From NCBI GenBank assembly GCA_003665825.1, contig QPFY01000013.1, positions 1,034,320 to 1,098,319 of the forward strand: 64,000 nucleotides of DNA, written 5' to 3'. Each line of letters opens with the position of its first letter. Position 1 is the first letter of the stretch. Both the position numbers and the translations under genes were made by a program. This DNA is from Microbotryum silenes-acaulis. Its lineage: Eukaryota; Basidiomycota; Microbotryomycetes; Microbotryales; Microbotryaceae. Below, piece after piece: positions 49,429-61,800 of the stretch. The notes under the pieces are model-generated. The model worked only from the letters and a program-made list of their open reading frames with translations. It did no database searches and was not told the DNA's origin.

Positions 49429-52313
49429 GCATTTACACCCACTTTGGCAAGACCATCGAGCTCCGGTCACAAGGTCACCTCATAGGTGTCGCATCCCTCA
49501 TTGCGAACAAATTGTCGACACTGGACGCCACCCCAATCCGCTGCACACCGTCACCGGTTGCAGCCGCCGCCATCCCTCTCCTGACTCTGCATCAACGATT
49601 CGGCCACCTGTCCCTCCCCAACCTGCGAAGGGCAGTCTCGTCGGGTCAACTACAAGGTCAAACATGGACATACTCGGCGGCCGAATGCAAGGCCTTCTCC
49701 TGCGACACCTGCAAAGCGGCAAAGGCAACCAGGACACCTTTCCCAACATCGGACTCTCGCGCTTCGCAACCACTTGAACTGGTCCACTCCGATGTCCTCA
49801 CTCTGCCCGAACCAGCCACCGACGGGGAACGATATGTTGTCACCTTCATCGATGATTTCTCCCGAAAGACGTGGGTCAGCGCGCTGAGAAACAAGAGTCA
49901 AGTCTTCGACACCTTCCAGCGTTGGCACACCATGATTGAACGCTCAACGGGCCTCAAGCTCCGCACGTTACGAACGGACAATGGCGGCGAATACACGTCC
50001 AAAGCCTTCATTGAGTACTGCTCTCACCACGGCATTACCAGGCAGCTCACAATCCCGTACACCCCGGAGCAGAACGGCCGAGCCGAAAGGACAAACCGCA
50101 CGATCATCGAGGGGACGATCGCCCTGCTCCAGCACTCGGGACTGCCCATGACACTCTGGCGAGAGGCCCTCCGGTACGTTGTTGACACCAAGAACCTCAG
50201 CCCGCACAGCGCCATCGACCACAAGATCCCGGACGCTGTCTGGTTTGGCAAACCTCCCAGCACGGCAAACCTGAGGGTATTCGGATGCCGCGCCTGGCAC
50301 ACCACCCCTCAGCACAAGCGAGCAAAACTCGACCCCAAGGCCAAACCATTCATCTTCGTTGGCATCGATAACAGATCGAAGGCCTGGACGCTTTACGACC
50401 CGGCCACAACTTCGTTCTTCCAGAGCCGCGACGTCCTATTCGATGAGAAAGTCTTCCCCGCTCGAGATGCCCCGATCGACCAACCGAAACCTCACATGAC
50501 GTCCACCACTGGCGACTGGACCTTTGTTGACGCTGCACATGGCTCCCGCGCGGCACCACCTCCGTCCCTCCAACCTGTCGTGCACGAAAATCGATTTGCC
50601 GCGCTTGAGACCAACGCGAGTGACGACACAACGATCGACATGTCCGACGATGGCTTTGACACACCGTCCGACATGTCCAGGGCTCAGTTCTCGCCATCAC
50701 CTCCTGCGTCGGACGTGACCGATGACTCGGCCGACCCAATTGACTTCTTGTCATGCCCGTCTCGCGCCGCTGCCTTCGCCGCCACCACCGCTGGTTCATC
50801 AGTCGTCGAACTCGAAGGGCCAACCGAGGACCCCCAAAATTGGTCGCAGGCGGTCAAGTCAGGTAAAGAGGAGATCTGGAGGCAAGCAGCAGCCGATGAG
50901 TTTCACTCCCTTGGATCCAGGTTCATCTTCCGCACCAAACGCGATCAACTTGGCAAGATCACTTCGCACAAGGGCCGGCTCGTTGCACAGGGCTTCTCCC
51001 AGCGCCCAGGTATCGATTACGATGAGACGTTTGCTCCTGTCGCCAAGTTCACCTCAATCCGAGCTCTCATCGCACTGGCCGCCGCCAAGAACCTCCACGT
51101 CCATCAGGCCGACGTTGACAAGGCATACCTCCACGGCGAGCTGAAGGAAGACCTCTACATGCGCGTCCCACAAGGTGTTGACATGCCCGGTAAAGTCCTC
51201 AAACTCCATCGATCGATCTACGGCCTCAAGCAGGCCGGCCGAGTCTGGAATGAGCACATTGACTTGACGCTGAAGAGCCTCAACTACCGCGCCACAGCCA
51301 AGGACCACTGCGTGTACGTACGACGCGACGGCGACCAATACCACTACATCGCCCTCTACGTCGATGACTTGCTGATGGTCAGCCCTTCGGAGGACGAGAT
51401 CGAGCGCATCCTCAACGGCCTGGAGCAAAAATACGGCATCAAGCGACTTGGCCCAGCCCAATACATCTTGGGGATCCAGATCAAACGACAGGCCGACAAG
51501 TCCATCATCCTGTCGCAGGAGGCGTACATCACAAGTATCCTCCGCAGATTTGGAATGTCAGACAGCAGCCCCGCCTCCACGCCCATGGCCCCAAACCGCC
51601 AGCTCGAGCATTCGCTCGCGGAACCGTCAAAGATCGCTCAGACGCGCTACATGCAGGCCATTGGGTGCCTCCTCTACGCCGCCACTGGTACTCGCCCAGA
51701 CATCTCCTACGCCGTTGGATACCTCGCACGTTTCTCTGCCAGTCCCACACCTGAACACTGGACCGCCATCAAGACCGTCTTTCGGTACTTATGCGGAACT
51801 GCACGCCTTGGCCTGCACTACAGCTCCGAGCAAGGCAAGTTCTCGGGATTCACGGGTTACTCTGACGCGGACTGGGGAACCTGCACCACGTCATCACGGT
51901 CAACCATGGGGTACAGCTTCCACCTGGCTGGCTCCGTTATCTCCTGGTCCTCCAAAGTGCAAAACCGAGTGGCCGACTCCACCACAGACGCCGAGTACCT
52001 CGCCCTCTCGCATGCCTCGAAGGAAGCTGGCCACCTCCAAGAACTACTTATGGAGCTGGGCATCGACACTCAAGCTCCCGTCCAACTTTACGGCGACAAC
52101 CAAGGAGCACTGGCTCTCGCCAAGAACCCCACCCTTCACCACCGGTCCCGACACATTCGCATTCGCGAACATTTCGTACGCGACCAGGTCAGGCTGGGCA
52201 CCATTCGAGTCGACTATGTGGACACGAAAACCATGGTCGCCGATATCTTCACCAAGGCACTTGGGCCTTTAGTGTTCAAGGTTCATCGTGAGAACCTGGG
52301 TCTCCGAGGCTAA
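49429..52313 (+). pseudogene. C1 polyprotein, 5'-truncated copy with in-frame deletion
   Basis: Resumes at IYTHFGKTIELRSQG, so the N-terminus and protease are gone. Integrase, RT (YVDDLLMVS) and RNase H are full length to the stop. Relative to 30158-33583 it has many silent and some replacement differences. It also lacks 22 codons at about 50914 (between DEFHSL and GSRFIF), bounded by CCTTG microhomology. The frame is open leftward into the D LTR, giving a chimeric reading frame with no biological basis. Older than the unit 1 and 2 C1 copies. Confidence 0.88.
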
Positions 52314-52335
52314 GTAAGCTTCGAGCGAGGGGGGG

Positions 52336-52563
52336 TGTTGAATTCCATACACTCTTGCTTAGATCAATCTCCAATCCGCGCCGCGCCTGGCTAGCCGCGC
52401 CGCTTGGACCTCTCTTTGGACTTAGAGATATTTCGCACACTCGCACTGCGCGCCTCTTTAGTCTTCCCCCTAACGCTCCAAACTACTCCCTTACAACCCG
52501 TACTCTGTCTCGTGTACTTACTGGTTGCCGATCCAGTCCCCTCTCGAGACATACGGTTTAACA
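52336..52563 (+). repeat. C1 3' LTR, older 228-base variant
   Basis: TGTTGAATTCC ... GGTTTAACA, after polypurine GAGCGAGGGGGGG. Single-unit form without the 79-base segment. Shares variants (AGATCAATCTCCAATCCGCG) with the C1(-) LTR at 33914-33970. Confidence 0.88.
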
Positions 52564-53082
52564 GAGTTGACCGGGGTGAAGCATTTGTACTCGGTGGCAA
52601 GGGAGTGAAACTCATCGGCTGCTGCTTGCCTCCAGATCTCCTCTTTACCTGACTTGACCGCCTGCGACCAATTTTGGGGGTCCTCGGTTGGCCCTTCGAG
52701 TTCGACGACCGGTGAACCAGCAGTGGTGGCGGCGAAGGCAGCGGCACGAGACGGGCATGACAAGAAGTCGATTGGGTCGGCTGAGTCGTCGGTCACGTCC
52801 GACGCAGGAGGTGATGGCGAGAACTGAGCCCTGGACATGTCGGACGGTGTGTCAAAGCCATCGTCGGACATGTCGATCGTTGTGTCGTCACTCGCGTTGG
52901 TCTCAAGCGCGGCAAATCGATTTTCGTGCACGACAGGCTGGAGGGACGGAGGTGGTGCAGCGCGGGAGCCATGGGCAGCGTCAACAAAGGTCCAGTCGCC
53001 AGTGGTGGACGTCATGGGAGGTTTCGGTTGGTCGATCGGGGCATCTCGAGCGGGGAAGACTTTCTCATCGAATAGGACGTCG
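52564..53082 (-). pseudogene. C1 polyprotein scrap between integrase and RT
   Basis: Minus strand reads DVLFDEKVFPARDAPIDQPK through DSADPIDFLSCPSRA to EYKCFTPVNS. Both ends are cut precisely by LTRs (C1 on the left, D on the right). Confidence 0.85.
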
Positions 53083-53409
53083 TGTTGAGTGGAAGCCAAA
53101 AAGGTTTCGGACTTGGGAGTAGCGACCGCTTGGGCTACTGGCGGAGCGTCGACGTGGCTACAGTGTGCGACGGACGGGCCGGGGGGAGAAGTCGTGAGGC
53201 GGCACGGACGCGGTCTGACGAGACGGACGCGGTGCGGCTGGACAATCTGTTCTCTACCGAAGATTAGCTGTCTGGCTAATGTTGGGAAGCGGTGTGATGA
53301 TTGCAACTAACCTGTTCTCTACCGAAGATTAGCTGTCTGGCTAATGTTGGGAAGCGGTAGAGAAGAGGAAGAAAGGCACAGGGGCGCGCGAGTCGGGTGA
53401 GGTTCTAGC
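53083..53409 (-). repeat. D LTR fragment (minus)
   Basis: Starts TGTTGAGTGGAAGCC on the plus strand. Includes the duplicated ACCGAAGATTAGCTG blocks and stops at GGTTCTAGC where another D-type LTR begins. Confidence 0.8.
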
Positions 53410-53884
53410 TGTTGAATTTCATTCTACTACAAGCGTTCGAACACTTCAACTTTGGGCCGCCGTTTGTCAGGACCGCCCAGTTTTCGGCGCCTCTTTCGCC
53501 GCCGCGCGCCTTCGCCTCGGCGCCTTCGCCCTCGCTGCCAAGCCGCCCCCCAGTCTTTCGCCTCGGCGCCTTCGCCTTCGCCGTCAAGCCGCCCCCCCAG
53601 TCTTTCGCCTCGGCGCCTTCGCCTTCACAGCCAAGCCGCCCCCCTTTTGTTCGCCGCTCCCGCGCCAGCCTGTTCAACTCACGCTCGCGCGCCGCCGCCT
53701 CCACATCGGAACTTAGTCGGTCTACTTCTCCTGTCTTGCCAAGCCGTTGCCTCCGCCTAGCCACCGCCAGCTTGCCGCCACCGTCCTCATGTCTCATCGG
53801 CCATCCAGTGTATCGCCCATGCATGACGCCCGTTGTTCGCAACCTGGATCTTGTTGCTACGGATTGCCCAGCTCACCAACACTC
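53410..53884 (+). repeat. Diverged D-type LTR fragment (plus)
   Basis: Starts TGTTGAATTTCATTC and contains GTTCGAACACTTC and CGCCTCGGCGCCTTCGCC repeats like the D LTR in the reverse sense. It is clearly diverged and is cut by the C2 LTR at 53885. Confidence 0.7.
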
Positions 53885-54169
53885 TGTGAGGAATCCACTC
53901 TCCGCTCGGGTCAGGACTTAGGCGCGCGGAGCGAGCCGGGCGCATCGGCTCAGGACTTAGGCGCGCGGAGCGAGCCGGGCACATCGGCCCAGGACTTGGG
54001 CGCGCGGAGCGAGCCTGGGACTTAGGCGCGCGCAGCGAGCCTGGCACATTGGCTCAGCCCCGAGGCTCCCTGGCTGAGGACTTGGGGCGCGCGGCTCCCT
54101 TACTGTTAGCTTCCTATTCATCACTCTTGGCTATAACTACATCGCTGACGTAGTAGAGTTGATCGAATA
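53885..54169 (+). repeat. C2(+) 5' LTR, 285-base single-unit form
   Basis: TGTGAGGAATCC ... GATCGAATA, followed by GGTTATAAGCCCACG. Has the 39-base GC-rich units but not the terminal 70-base duplication seen at 58483 and 63381. Confidence 0.9.
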
Positions 54170-54191
54170 GGTTATAAGCCCACGAGCTACC
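54170..54191 (+). other. C2 primer-binding site (half-tRNA type)
   Basis: GGTTATAAGCCC plus ACGAGCTACC. The complement GGGCTTATAACC resembles an anticodon arm with anticodon UAU rather than CAU; the extra complement GGTAGCTCG looks like D-arm sequence. Suggests priming by the 5' half of a different tRNA from C1. Confidence 0.5.
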
Positions 54192-54261
54192 AGCCCCGCC
54201 GCTTGCATTTTCCCTCGAGCCCAGCCACTCGAGCCGCCCCAGCCCATCGCACCATCGCAGC

Positions 54262-57200
54262 ATGGACAGCTCCCCCGCCCCGCCCTCGCCTCCCAGGGAC
54301 ACCAGCTCCCCTGACCCTTCGATCAGCGTGCAAATCGCCACGCTACAGGCACAGCTTGCCGCTCTACAGGCCTCACCGCCCCCTGCCGCCGCCGCCGCCG
54401 CCACCCCGCCCGTCACTGCCACGCAGGCAAACACCGCCACCGCATCAAAAGTCGTGTTCCCCAAGCACGCTCGTCTTGACGGGCCTAAGTCGTTTACGAA
54501 CTGGTTACGTCAACTCCGTCTCGCGCTTCCAAATCAAGTCCGTGGTTACGTTCTTGACGGTGTCATCCCCCCGACATGGACGGCTGACCAGCTTGCCGCC
54601 CGTGACGACGCCGCGCGGGAAATCATCGTTGGCTCGATCGACTCCGCCGACGTCTCAGCCACCCTCGACACCATCCCCAGCGACGACCTGTCGGCACCAC
54701 GCATCTTCGCCGCACTCAAGGCTCGTTTCGCACCGGACGACGCCACTCGCACCCTCGAGTTGTTCGCCCGCCTTTGGGATTTCAGGAAGATGCCTGCCTC
54801 CGTCGAGGCGTACGACACCTGGCTCCGCGAATACATGTCGATCGCGCAGGAAATCCGCGACGCCAAAACCTCGCTCAACGACGTGCTCGCCACTCACGTG
54901 CTCGCCATGGTCCCACCTTGCCTCGACAGCTTCCGCCTCACATTCACGGACGAGCAGCGCAACCAACGCGACCTCCCGGAACTCACGACGCTGACGGATC
55001 GCATTCGCATCCAGCTTCGCTCGGCGGGACTCTCGTCATCACACTCGGCCATGCTCGCCACCGCCTCCCCTTGTCCCGCCTGCCGCGCCCCCGGCCACCG
55101 CCTGCGCGACTGCACCTCACGGGCGAAACACCCGCCCGCCGGCCCCTGCCGCCGCTGCCACAAGAAAGGGCACTGGGCCCTCGACTGCAAGCACCGGGGC
55201 GAACAAAAACACACCGGCGACGACAACCAGGACGACATGTCTCTCCCCGCCGCTCAACAGCCTAACGTCGGCTATTTCGCCTCCTGCCTGTTCGCTCGCC
55301 GGCAACTCCCGACTGATGCCTTTGTAGTCGACTCGGGCGCCACGGCACACATGGTCGCCGATCGTTCTCTATTCACGGCTTATCGCCAGACGGCGCACAC
55401 CAAGATCGGCGGCATTGCCGGCGGTATCACGGCCATCGGCATGGGGGACGTAGCGTTCGTTGCCAAGACCGGACATCCGATCACGCTGCGTGGCGTTCTG
55501 CACACGCCGGGCCTCCACGTCAACCTCCTCTCCGTCTCTCGCCTCTGCGACACCGACCGCGTTCGACTCGCCTTCACCAGCGACGGCATCGACATCGCCA
55601 AGGACGGCCAGGCCATTGCTCACGGTACCAGGGTTAACGACGGTCTCTACCTTTTGGACGCGGACCACACCAAGTGTCAGCAGCTTGCCTTTCTCTCGCG
55701 TTCTGAGTCGACCGTGCCCCTGCTTACCCTTCACCGCTGCCTCGGCCATCTTGCCCCATCCTCTATACAGAAGATGATCGCCGCAGGTTTGCTGGACGGG
55801 TTTGGGGCCGGGTACAGTGACAAAGACGTAGAGGAGTTTGTTTGCAATGCTTGCCTTGGTTCCAAAGGCCACCGTCTTCCTTTTCCCGACTCTGAGTCGC
55901 ATTCCCCCGAAAGACTCGGCCTCGTGCACAGCGATGTCCTTTCGTTCCCCACTCCGTCCTTGACCGGGAAGCGCTACCTTGTCACATTTCTTGACGACCA
56001 CTCTCGCAAACTCTGGGCATACGCGATCGATCACAAAAGCGACGTCTTCCCGACCTTCCAGACTTGGCTCGCCGAAGTGGAGTTAGAGACGAACGAGCGT
56101 TTAAAAACCCTTCGCACCGACAACGGCGGGGAGTACCAATCGAACGCATTCACGGAGTTCTGCAAGTCCAGGGGTATTCGTCGTCAATATTCTATCCCCT
56201 ACACACCTCAGCAAAACGGTCGTGCCGAACGTGTCAATCTCTCCATCGTCGAGGGCGTCCTTGCCCTCCTTGCTGACTCCCATCTGCCGGCCACCTTTTG
56301 GGATGAAGCGGCTGCATACTTCGTTTATTGCAAAAACAGGTGCTCACACTCAGCTTTGGCCAAACAGACTCCAGAATCCGTTTGGAACGGCCAACGCACC
56401 ACCGCCACCGCCCTCCACCCGTTCGGCTGCGCGGCCTGGCTCACGGTCGCGCCGAACCTTCGCAGCAAGCTCGACCCCAAGGCCGCGCGCGTGATCTTCA
56501 CCGGTTACGACCTCGCCTCCAAGGCTTTCCGTTTCTTCGACCATTCTACCAACAAGGTTGTGATTGGCCGAAATGCCACCTTCCTCGACGACGACTTCCC
56601 CGGTCTACCAATCAACACGCCCGTCGATGCGGACGACACCGAACGCCAGTTCGTCATTCCCGCCGACACGCCCGCCCCAGCCGTCAAGACGAGGACCCCA
56701 CTAGTAAGGTCGGCGCACATGGACGTCTCATCCTCTCTTGATGATTCTGCCATGAGCGCCGTTGACGTGGCCCCAGGGTACACTGGCGGATCCTTACTTA
56801 ATTCTACAGATACCAGCCCCTCGCCGTCCCCGTCGCTTGCCCCGCTTTCGTCGCCCGCCACATCCTCGGCCGGGGGACCGTCCCTCGATGACTCGGACGA
56901 CCCGCTTGACCTCCTCAACTCCAACACCGCGGTTCGCCTCAACCTGATGGACGTACATCAATCCGACGACGACACCCTGGTGACGCCCGCACCCGCCATG
57001 GCCCCCGCTGAACAGCCCTCCGATGACGACTCCCCTGATGAGATCGATTTCCTCTCTCGCCACCACCGCGCCTTCATCGCCGCAGAAGACGACAACCCCG
57101 CCCTCGAAGCCATCGAGCCCATCAAATCGATCACTAGCGACCCTCAGACCTGGCGTGAAGCAATGTCCAGCGACGAGCACGACATCTGGGCTCAGGCTGC

Positions 57201-58482
57201 CGCCGCCGAGTTCACCGCCATGCGCGACGACTTCAAGGTGTTCACCATCGAGCCTCGATCCTCCGTACCGCCGGGCGCCACTATCGTCACCTCCAAATTC
57301 GTCTGGAAGACCAAGCGCGATGCACGCGGTGACGTCACAGGGCGGAAGGCACACCTTGTAGCGCAAGGTAACCGCCAACGCGACGGCATCGATTTCTCGG
57401 AGACTTTCGCACCCGTTGCCCGTTTCTCCTCCATTCGCTGCCTCCTTGCCCTCGCCGCTGCCAACGGTTACCACGTTCATCAGGCCGACATCGACAAGGC
57501 TTACCTCCACGGCGAGCTCGATCACGATATCTGGATGACAACGCCACGAGGTTTCGACTTCCCGAGCGATAAGGTTCTCCGCCTGCGGCGCTCAATCTAC
57601 GGTCTCAAGCAGGCCGGTCGCATCTGGAATCGCCACATTGACACATCACTCAGGAGTCTCGGGTACAAGGCAACGGGCACTGATCACTGCATTTACTCTC
57701 ACATTGATGATCAGCAACGGCCCCATTATATCGCCTTGTATGTCGACGATCTCCTCATTGTCAGCCCCGCCCTCGATGAGATCGAACGCGTCATCTCCGG
57801 CCTTGAACAGCGATACGGCGTCAAAAGGCTCGGCCCCGCGGAATACATCCTCGGCATCCAAATCCGCCGCCTGGACGACGGCTCCATTGCCCTATCCCAG
57901 GAACGCTACATCATGGACGTGCTCGCCCGGTTTCACTTCGACACCACGACACGCGGCGCTACAGTGCCAATGACGCCCGGCCTCTCGCTCACAGCAGTTC
58001 CGGGTCAGGGAACGGAGCGCATTCGATCGTGGTACCTCCAAGCCATCGGCTCCCTCCTGTACATTTCCCTTGGCACTCGACCCGACATTGCCTTCGCCGT
58101 CTCGTACTTGTCCCGGTTCGCCAACAACCCTGGCCGTCGTCATTGGATTGCCGTCAAACACGTCCTTCGCTACCTTCGTGCCACGTACCGCGATGAGCTA
58201 CTCTACGCCCGCGGTCCAGCCAAAGTTACGGGTGTGGTCGGTTATTCCGATGCGAACTGGGGTGCCTGCGTCGACACGTCCATCTCCACAATGGGCTTCG
58301 TTTTTTACTTGGCTGGCTCTGCCGTCTCTTGGTCATCGAAACGTCAGACTCGGGTGGCGGATTCCACCACTGATGCCGAATACCTCGCCTTGTCGCACGC
58401 TGGTAAGGAAGCGATTTACCTTACGCAACTCCTCTCCGAGCTCCACGTTCGCCCGATCGATGCAGCTCACATCTTCACCGAC
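54262..58482 (+). pseudogene. C2 copia Gag-Pol, truncated in RNase H
   Basis: From ATG 54262. Gag with N-terminal heptad-like segment ([18 protein letters not shown]), capsid-type region ([38 protein letters not shown]), two zinc knuckles ([14 protein letters not shown] and [14 protein letters not shown]), protease [10 protein letters not shown], integrase ([16 protein letters not shown]), RT YVDDLL, RNase H to HIFTD. The minus-oriented C2 LTR begins at 58483, so the last roughly 90 residues and the 3' LTR are missing. Confidence 0.92.
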
Positions 58483-58811
58483 TATTCGATCAACTCTACT
58501 ACGTCAGCGATGTAGTTATAGCCAAGAGTGATGAATATCATTTCAACATACCTATTCGATCAACTCTACTACGTCAGCGATGTAGTTATAGCCAAGAGTG
58601 ATGAATAGGAATCTAACAGTAAGGGAGCCGCGCGCCCCAAGTCCTCAGCCAGCGAGCCTCGGGGCTGAGCCAATGTGCCAGGCTCGCTGCGCGCGCCTAA
58701 GTCCTGGGCCGATGCGCCCGGCTCGCTCCGCGCGCCTAAGTCCTGGGCCGATGCGCCCGGCTCGCTCCGCGCGCCTAAGTCCTGACCCGAGCGGAGAGTG
58801 GATTCCTCACA
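58483..58811 (-). repeat. C2(-) 3' LTR
   Basis: 329 bases including a 70-base terminal tandem duplication and two tandem 39-base GC-rich units. The last 12 codons of Pol lie inside it. Confidence 0.92.
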
Positions 58812-61800
58812 CCCCCCCCACGCGAACGCGAGGTAGACTTGAGCCGTGGGTGCCGCGTCCGGAGGCCTAGAGCATAGCAATGTATACCAAAAATCTTGGG
58901 ACCCAGCGCTTTGGTGAATAGGTCCGCAACCATGTCCGCTGTGCCAACGTGTGAGAGGGAGATATCGCCTCGGTTGACCATGTCGCGGACAAAATGCTCG
59001 CGGAGGCGTATGTGTCGAGTGCCGGAGGTGCGAACGGGGTCGTGAGCGACGGCGGCCGCGGCCTCGTTGTCGGTGAAGATGTGAGCTGCATCGATCGGGC
59101 GAACGTGGAGCTCGGAGAGGAGTTGCGTAAGGTAAATCGCTTCCTTACCAGCGTGCGACAAGGCGAGGTATTCGGCATCAGTGGTGGAATCCGCCACCCG
59201 AGTCTGACGCTTCGATGACCAAGAGACGGCGGAGCCGGCCAAGTAAAAGACGAAGCCCATTGTGGAGATGGACGTGTCGACGCAGGCACCCCAGTTCGCA
59301 TCGGAATACCCAACCACACCCGTAACTTTGGCTGGACCGCGGGCGTAGAGTAGCTCATCGCGGTACGTGGCGCGAAGGTAGCGAAGGACGTGTTTGACGG
59401 CAATCCAATGACGGCGGCCAGGGTTGTTGGCGAACCGGGACAAGTACGAGACGGCGAAGGCAATGTCGGGTCGAGTGCCAAGGGAAATGTACAGGAGGGA
59501 GCCAATGGCTTGTAGGTACCACGATCGAATGCGCTCCGTTCCTTGACCCGGAACTGCCGTGAGCGAGAGGCCGGGCGTCATTGGCACCGTAGCGCCGCGT
59601 GTCGTGGTGTCGAAGTGAAACCGGGCGAGCACGTCCATGATGTAGCGTTCCTGGGATAGGGCAATGGAGCCGTCGTCCAGGCGGCGGATTTGGATGCCGA
59701 GGATGTATTCCGCGGGGCCGAGTCGTTTGACGCCGTATCGTTGTTCGAGGCCGGAGATGACGCGTTCGATCTCGTCGAGGGCGGGGCTGACAATGAGGAG
59801 ATCGTCGACATACAAGGCGATATAATGGGGCCGTTGCTGATCATCAATGTGAGAGTAAATGCAGTGATCAGTGCCCGTTGCCTTGTACCCGAGACTCCTG
59901 AGTGATGTGTCAATGTGGCGATTCCAGATGCGACCGGCCTGCTTGAGACCGTAGATTGAGCGCCGCAGGCGGAGAATCTTATCACTTGGGAAGTCGAAAC
60001 CTCGTGGCGTCGTCATCCAGATATCGTGATCGAGCTCGCCGTGGAGGTAAGCCTTGTCGATGTCGGCCTGATGAACGTGGTAACCATTGGCAGCGGCGAG
60101 GGCAAGGAGGCAGCGAATGGAGGAGAACCGGGCGACGGGTGCGAAAGTCTCCGAGAAGTCGATGCCGTCGCGTTGTCGGTTACCTTGCGCTACGAGACGT
60201 GCCTTGTGCCCCGTGACTTCGCCGCGTGCGTCGCGTTTGGTCTTCCAGACGAACTTGGAGGTGACGATAGTGGCGCCCGGTGGTACGGAGGATCGAGGCT
60301 CGATGGTGAACACCTTGAAGTCGTCGCGCATGGCGGTGAACTCGGCGGCGGCAGCCTGAGCCCAGATGTCGTGCTCGTCGCTGGACATTGCTTCGCGCCA
60401 GGTCTGAGGATCGCTAGTAATCGACTTGACGGGCTCGATGGCGTCGAGGGTGGGGTCGTCGTCGTCTGTGGCGATGAAGGCGCGGTGGTGGCGAGAGAGG
60501 AAATCGATCTCATCAGGGGAGTCGTCATCGGAGGGCTGTTCAGCGGGGGCAATGGCGGGTGCGGGCGTCACCAGGGTGTCGTCGTCGGATCGATGTACGT
60601 CCATCAGGTTGAGGCGAACCGCGGTGTTGGAGTTGAGGAGGTCAAGCGGGTCGTCCGAGTCATCGAGGGACGGTCCTCCGGCCGAGGACGTGGCGGGCGA
60701 CGAAAGCGGGACAAGCGACGGGGACGGCGAGGGGCTGATATCTGTAGAATTAAGTAAGGATCCGCCAGTGTACCCTGGGGCCACGTCAACGGCGCTCATG
60801 GCAGAATCATCAAGAGAGGATGAGACGTCCATGTGCGCCGACCTTACTAGTGGGGTCCTCGTCTTGACGGCGGGGGCGGGCGTGTCGGCGGGAATGACGA
60901 ACTGGCGTTCGGTGTTGTCCACATCGACGGGCGTGTTGATTGGGAGGCCGGGGAAGTCGTCGTCGAGGAAGGTGGCATTTCGGCCAATCACAACCTTGTT
61001 GGTATAATGGTCGAAGAAACGGAAAGCCTTGGAGGCGAGGTCGTAACCGGTGAAGATCACGCGCGCGGCCTTGGGGTCGAGCTTGCTGCGAAGGTCCGGC
61101 GCGACCGTGAGCCAGGCCGCGCAGCCGAACGGGTGGAGGGCGGTGGTGGTGGTGCGTCGGCCGTTCCAAACGGATTCTGGAGTCTGTTTGGCCAAAGCTG
61201 AGTGTGAGCACCTGTTTTTGCAATAAACGAAGTACGCAGCCGCTTCATCCCAAAAGGTGGCCGGCAGATGGGAGTCAGCAAGGAGGGCGAGGATGCCCTC
61301 GACAATGGAGAGATTGACACGTTCGGCACGACCGTTTTGCTGAGGTGTGTAGGGGATAGAGTATTGACGACGAATGCCCCTGGACTTGCAGAACTCCGTG
61401 AATGCGTTCGATCGGTACTCCCCGCCGTTGTCAGTGCGAAGGGTTTTTAAACGCGCGTTCGTCTCTAACTCCACTTCGGCGAGCCAAGTCTGGAAGGTCG
61501 GGAAGACGTCGCTTTTGTGATCGATCGCGTATGCCCAGAGTTTGCGAGAGTGGTCGTCAAGAAATGTGACAAGGTAGCGCTTCCCGGTCAAGGACGGAGT
61601 GGGGAACGAAAGGACATCGCTGTGCACGAGGCCGAGTCTCTCGGGGGAATGCGACTCAGAGTCGGGAAAAGGAAGACGGTGGCCTTTGGAACCAAGGCAA
61701 GCATTGCAAACAAACTCCTCTACGTCTTTGTCACTGTACCCGGCCCCAAACCCGTCCAGCAAACCTGCGGCGATCATCTTCTGTATAGAGGATGGGGCAA

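Noticed and set aside
46721..49442. Long minus-strand open frames (250-290 codons) within the D LTRs, rich in FRLGAFAFA-type repeats
   Set aside because: They arise from the GGCGAAGGCGCC repeat, differ between the two LTRs in frame and length, and show no protein family.
58679..58795. Regular 39-base repeats as a possible CRISPR array
   Set aside because: Contiguous tandem units with no spacers, located inside an LTR of a eukaryotic retrotransposon.
56794..60757. 243-codon antisense frames opposite C2 Gag-Pol
   Set aside because: Shadow frames of the highly GC3-biased copia coding sequence; the sense frame carries all conserved motifs.
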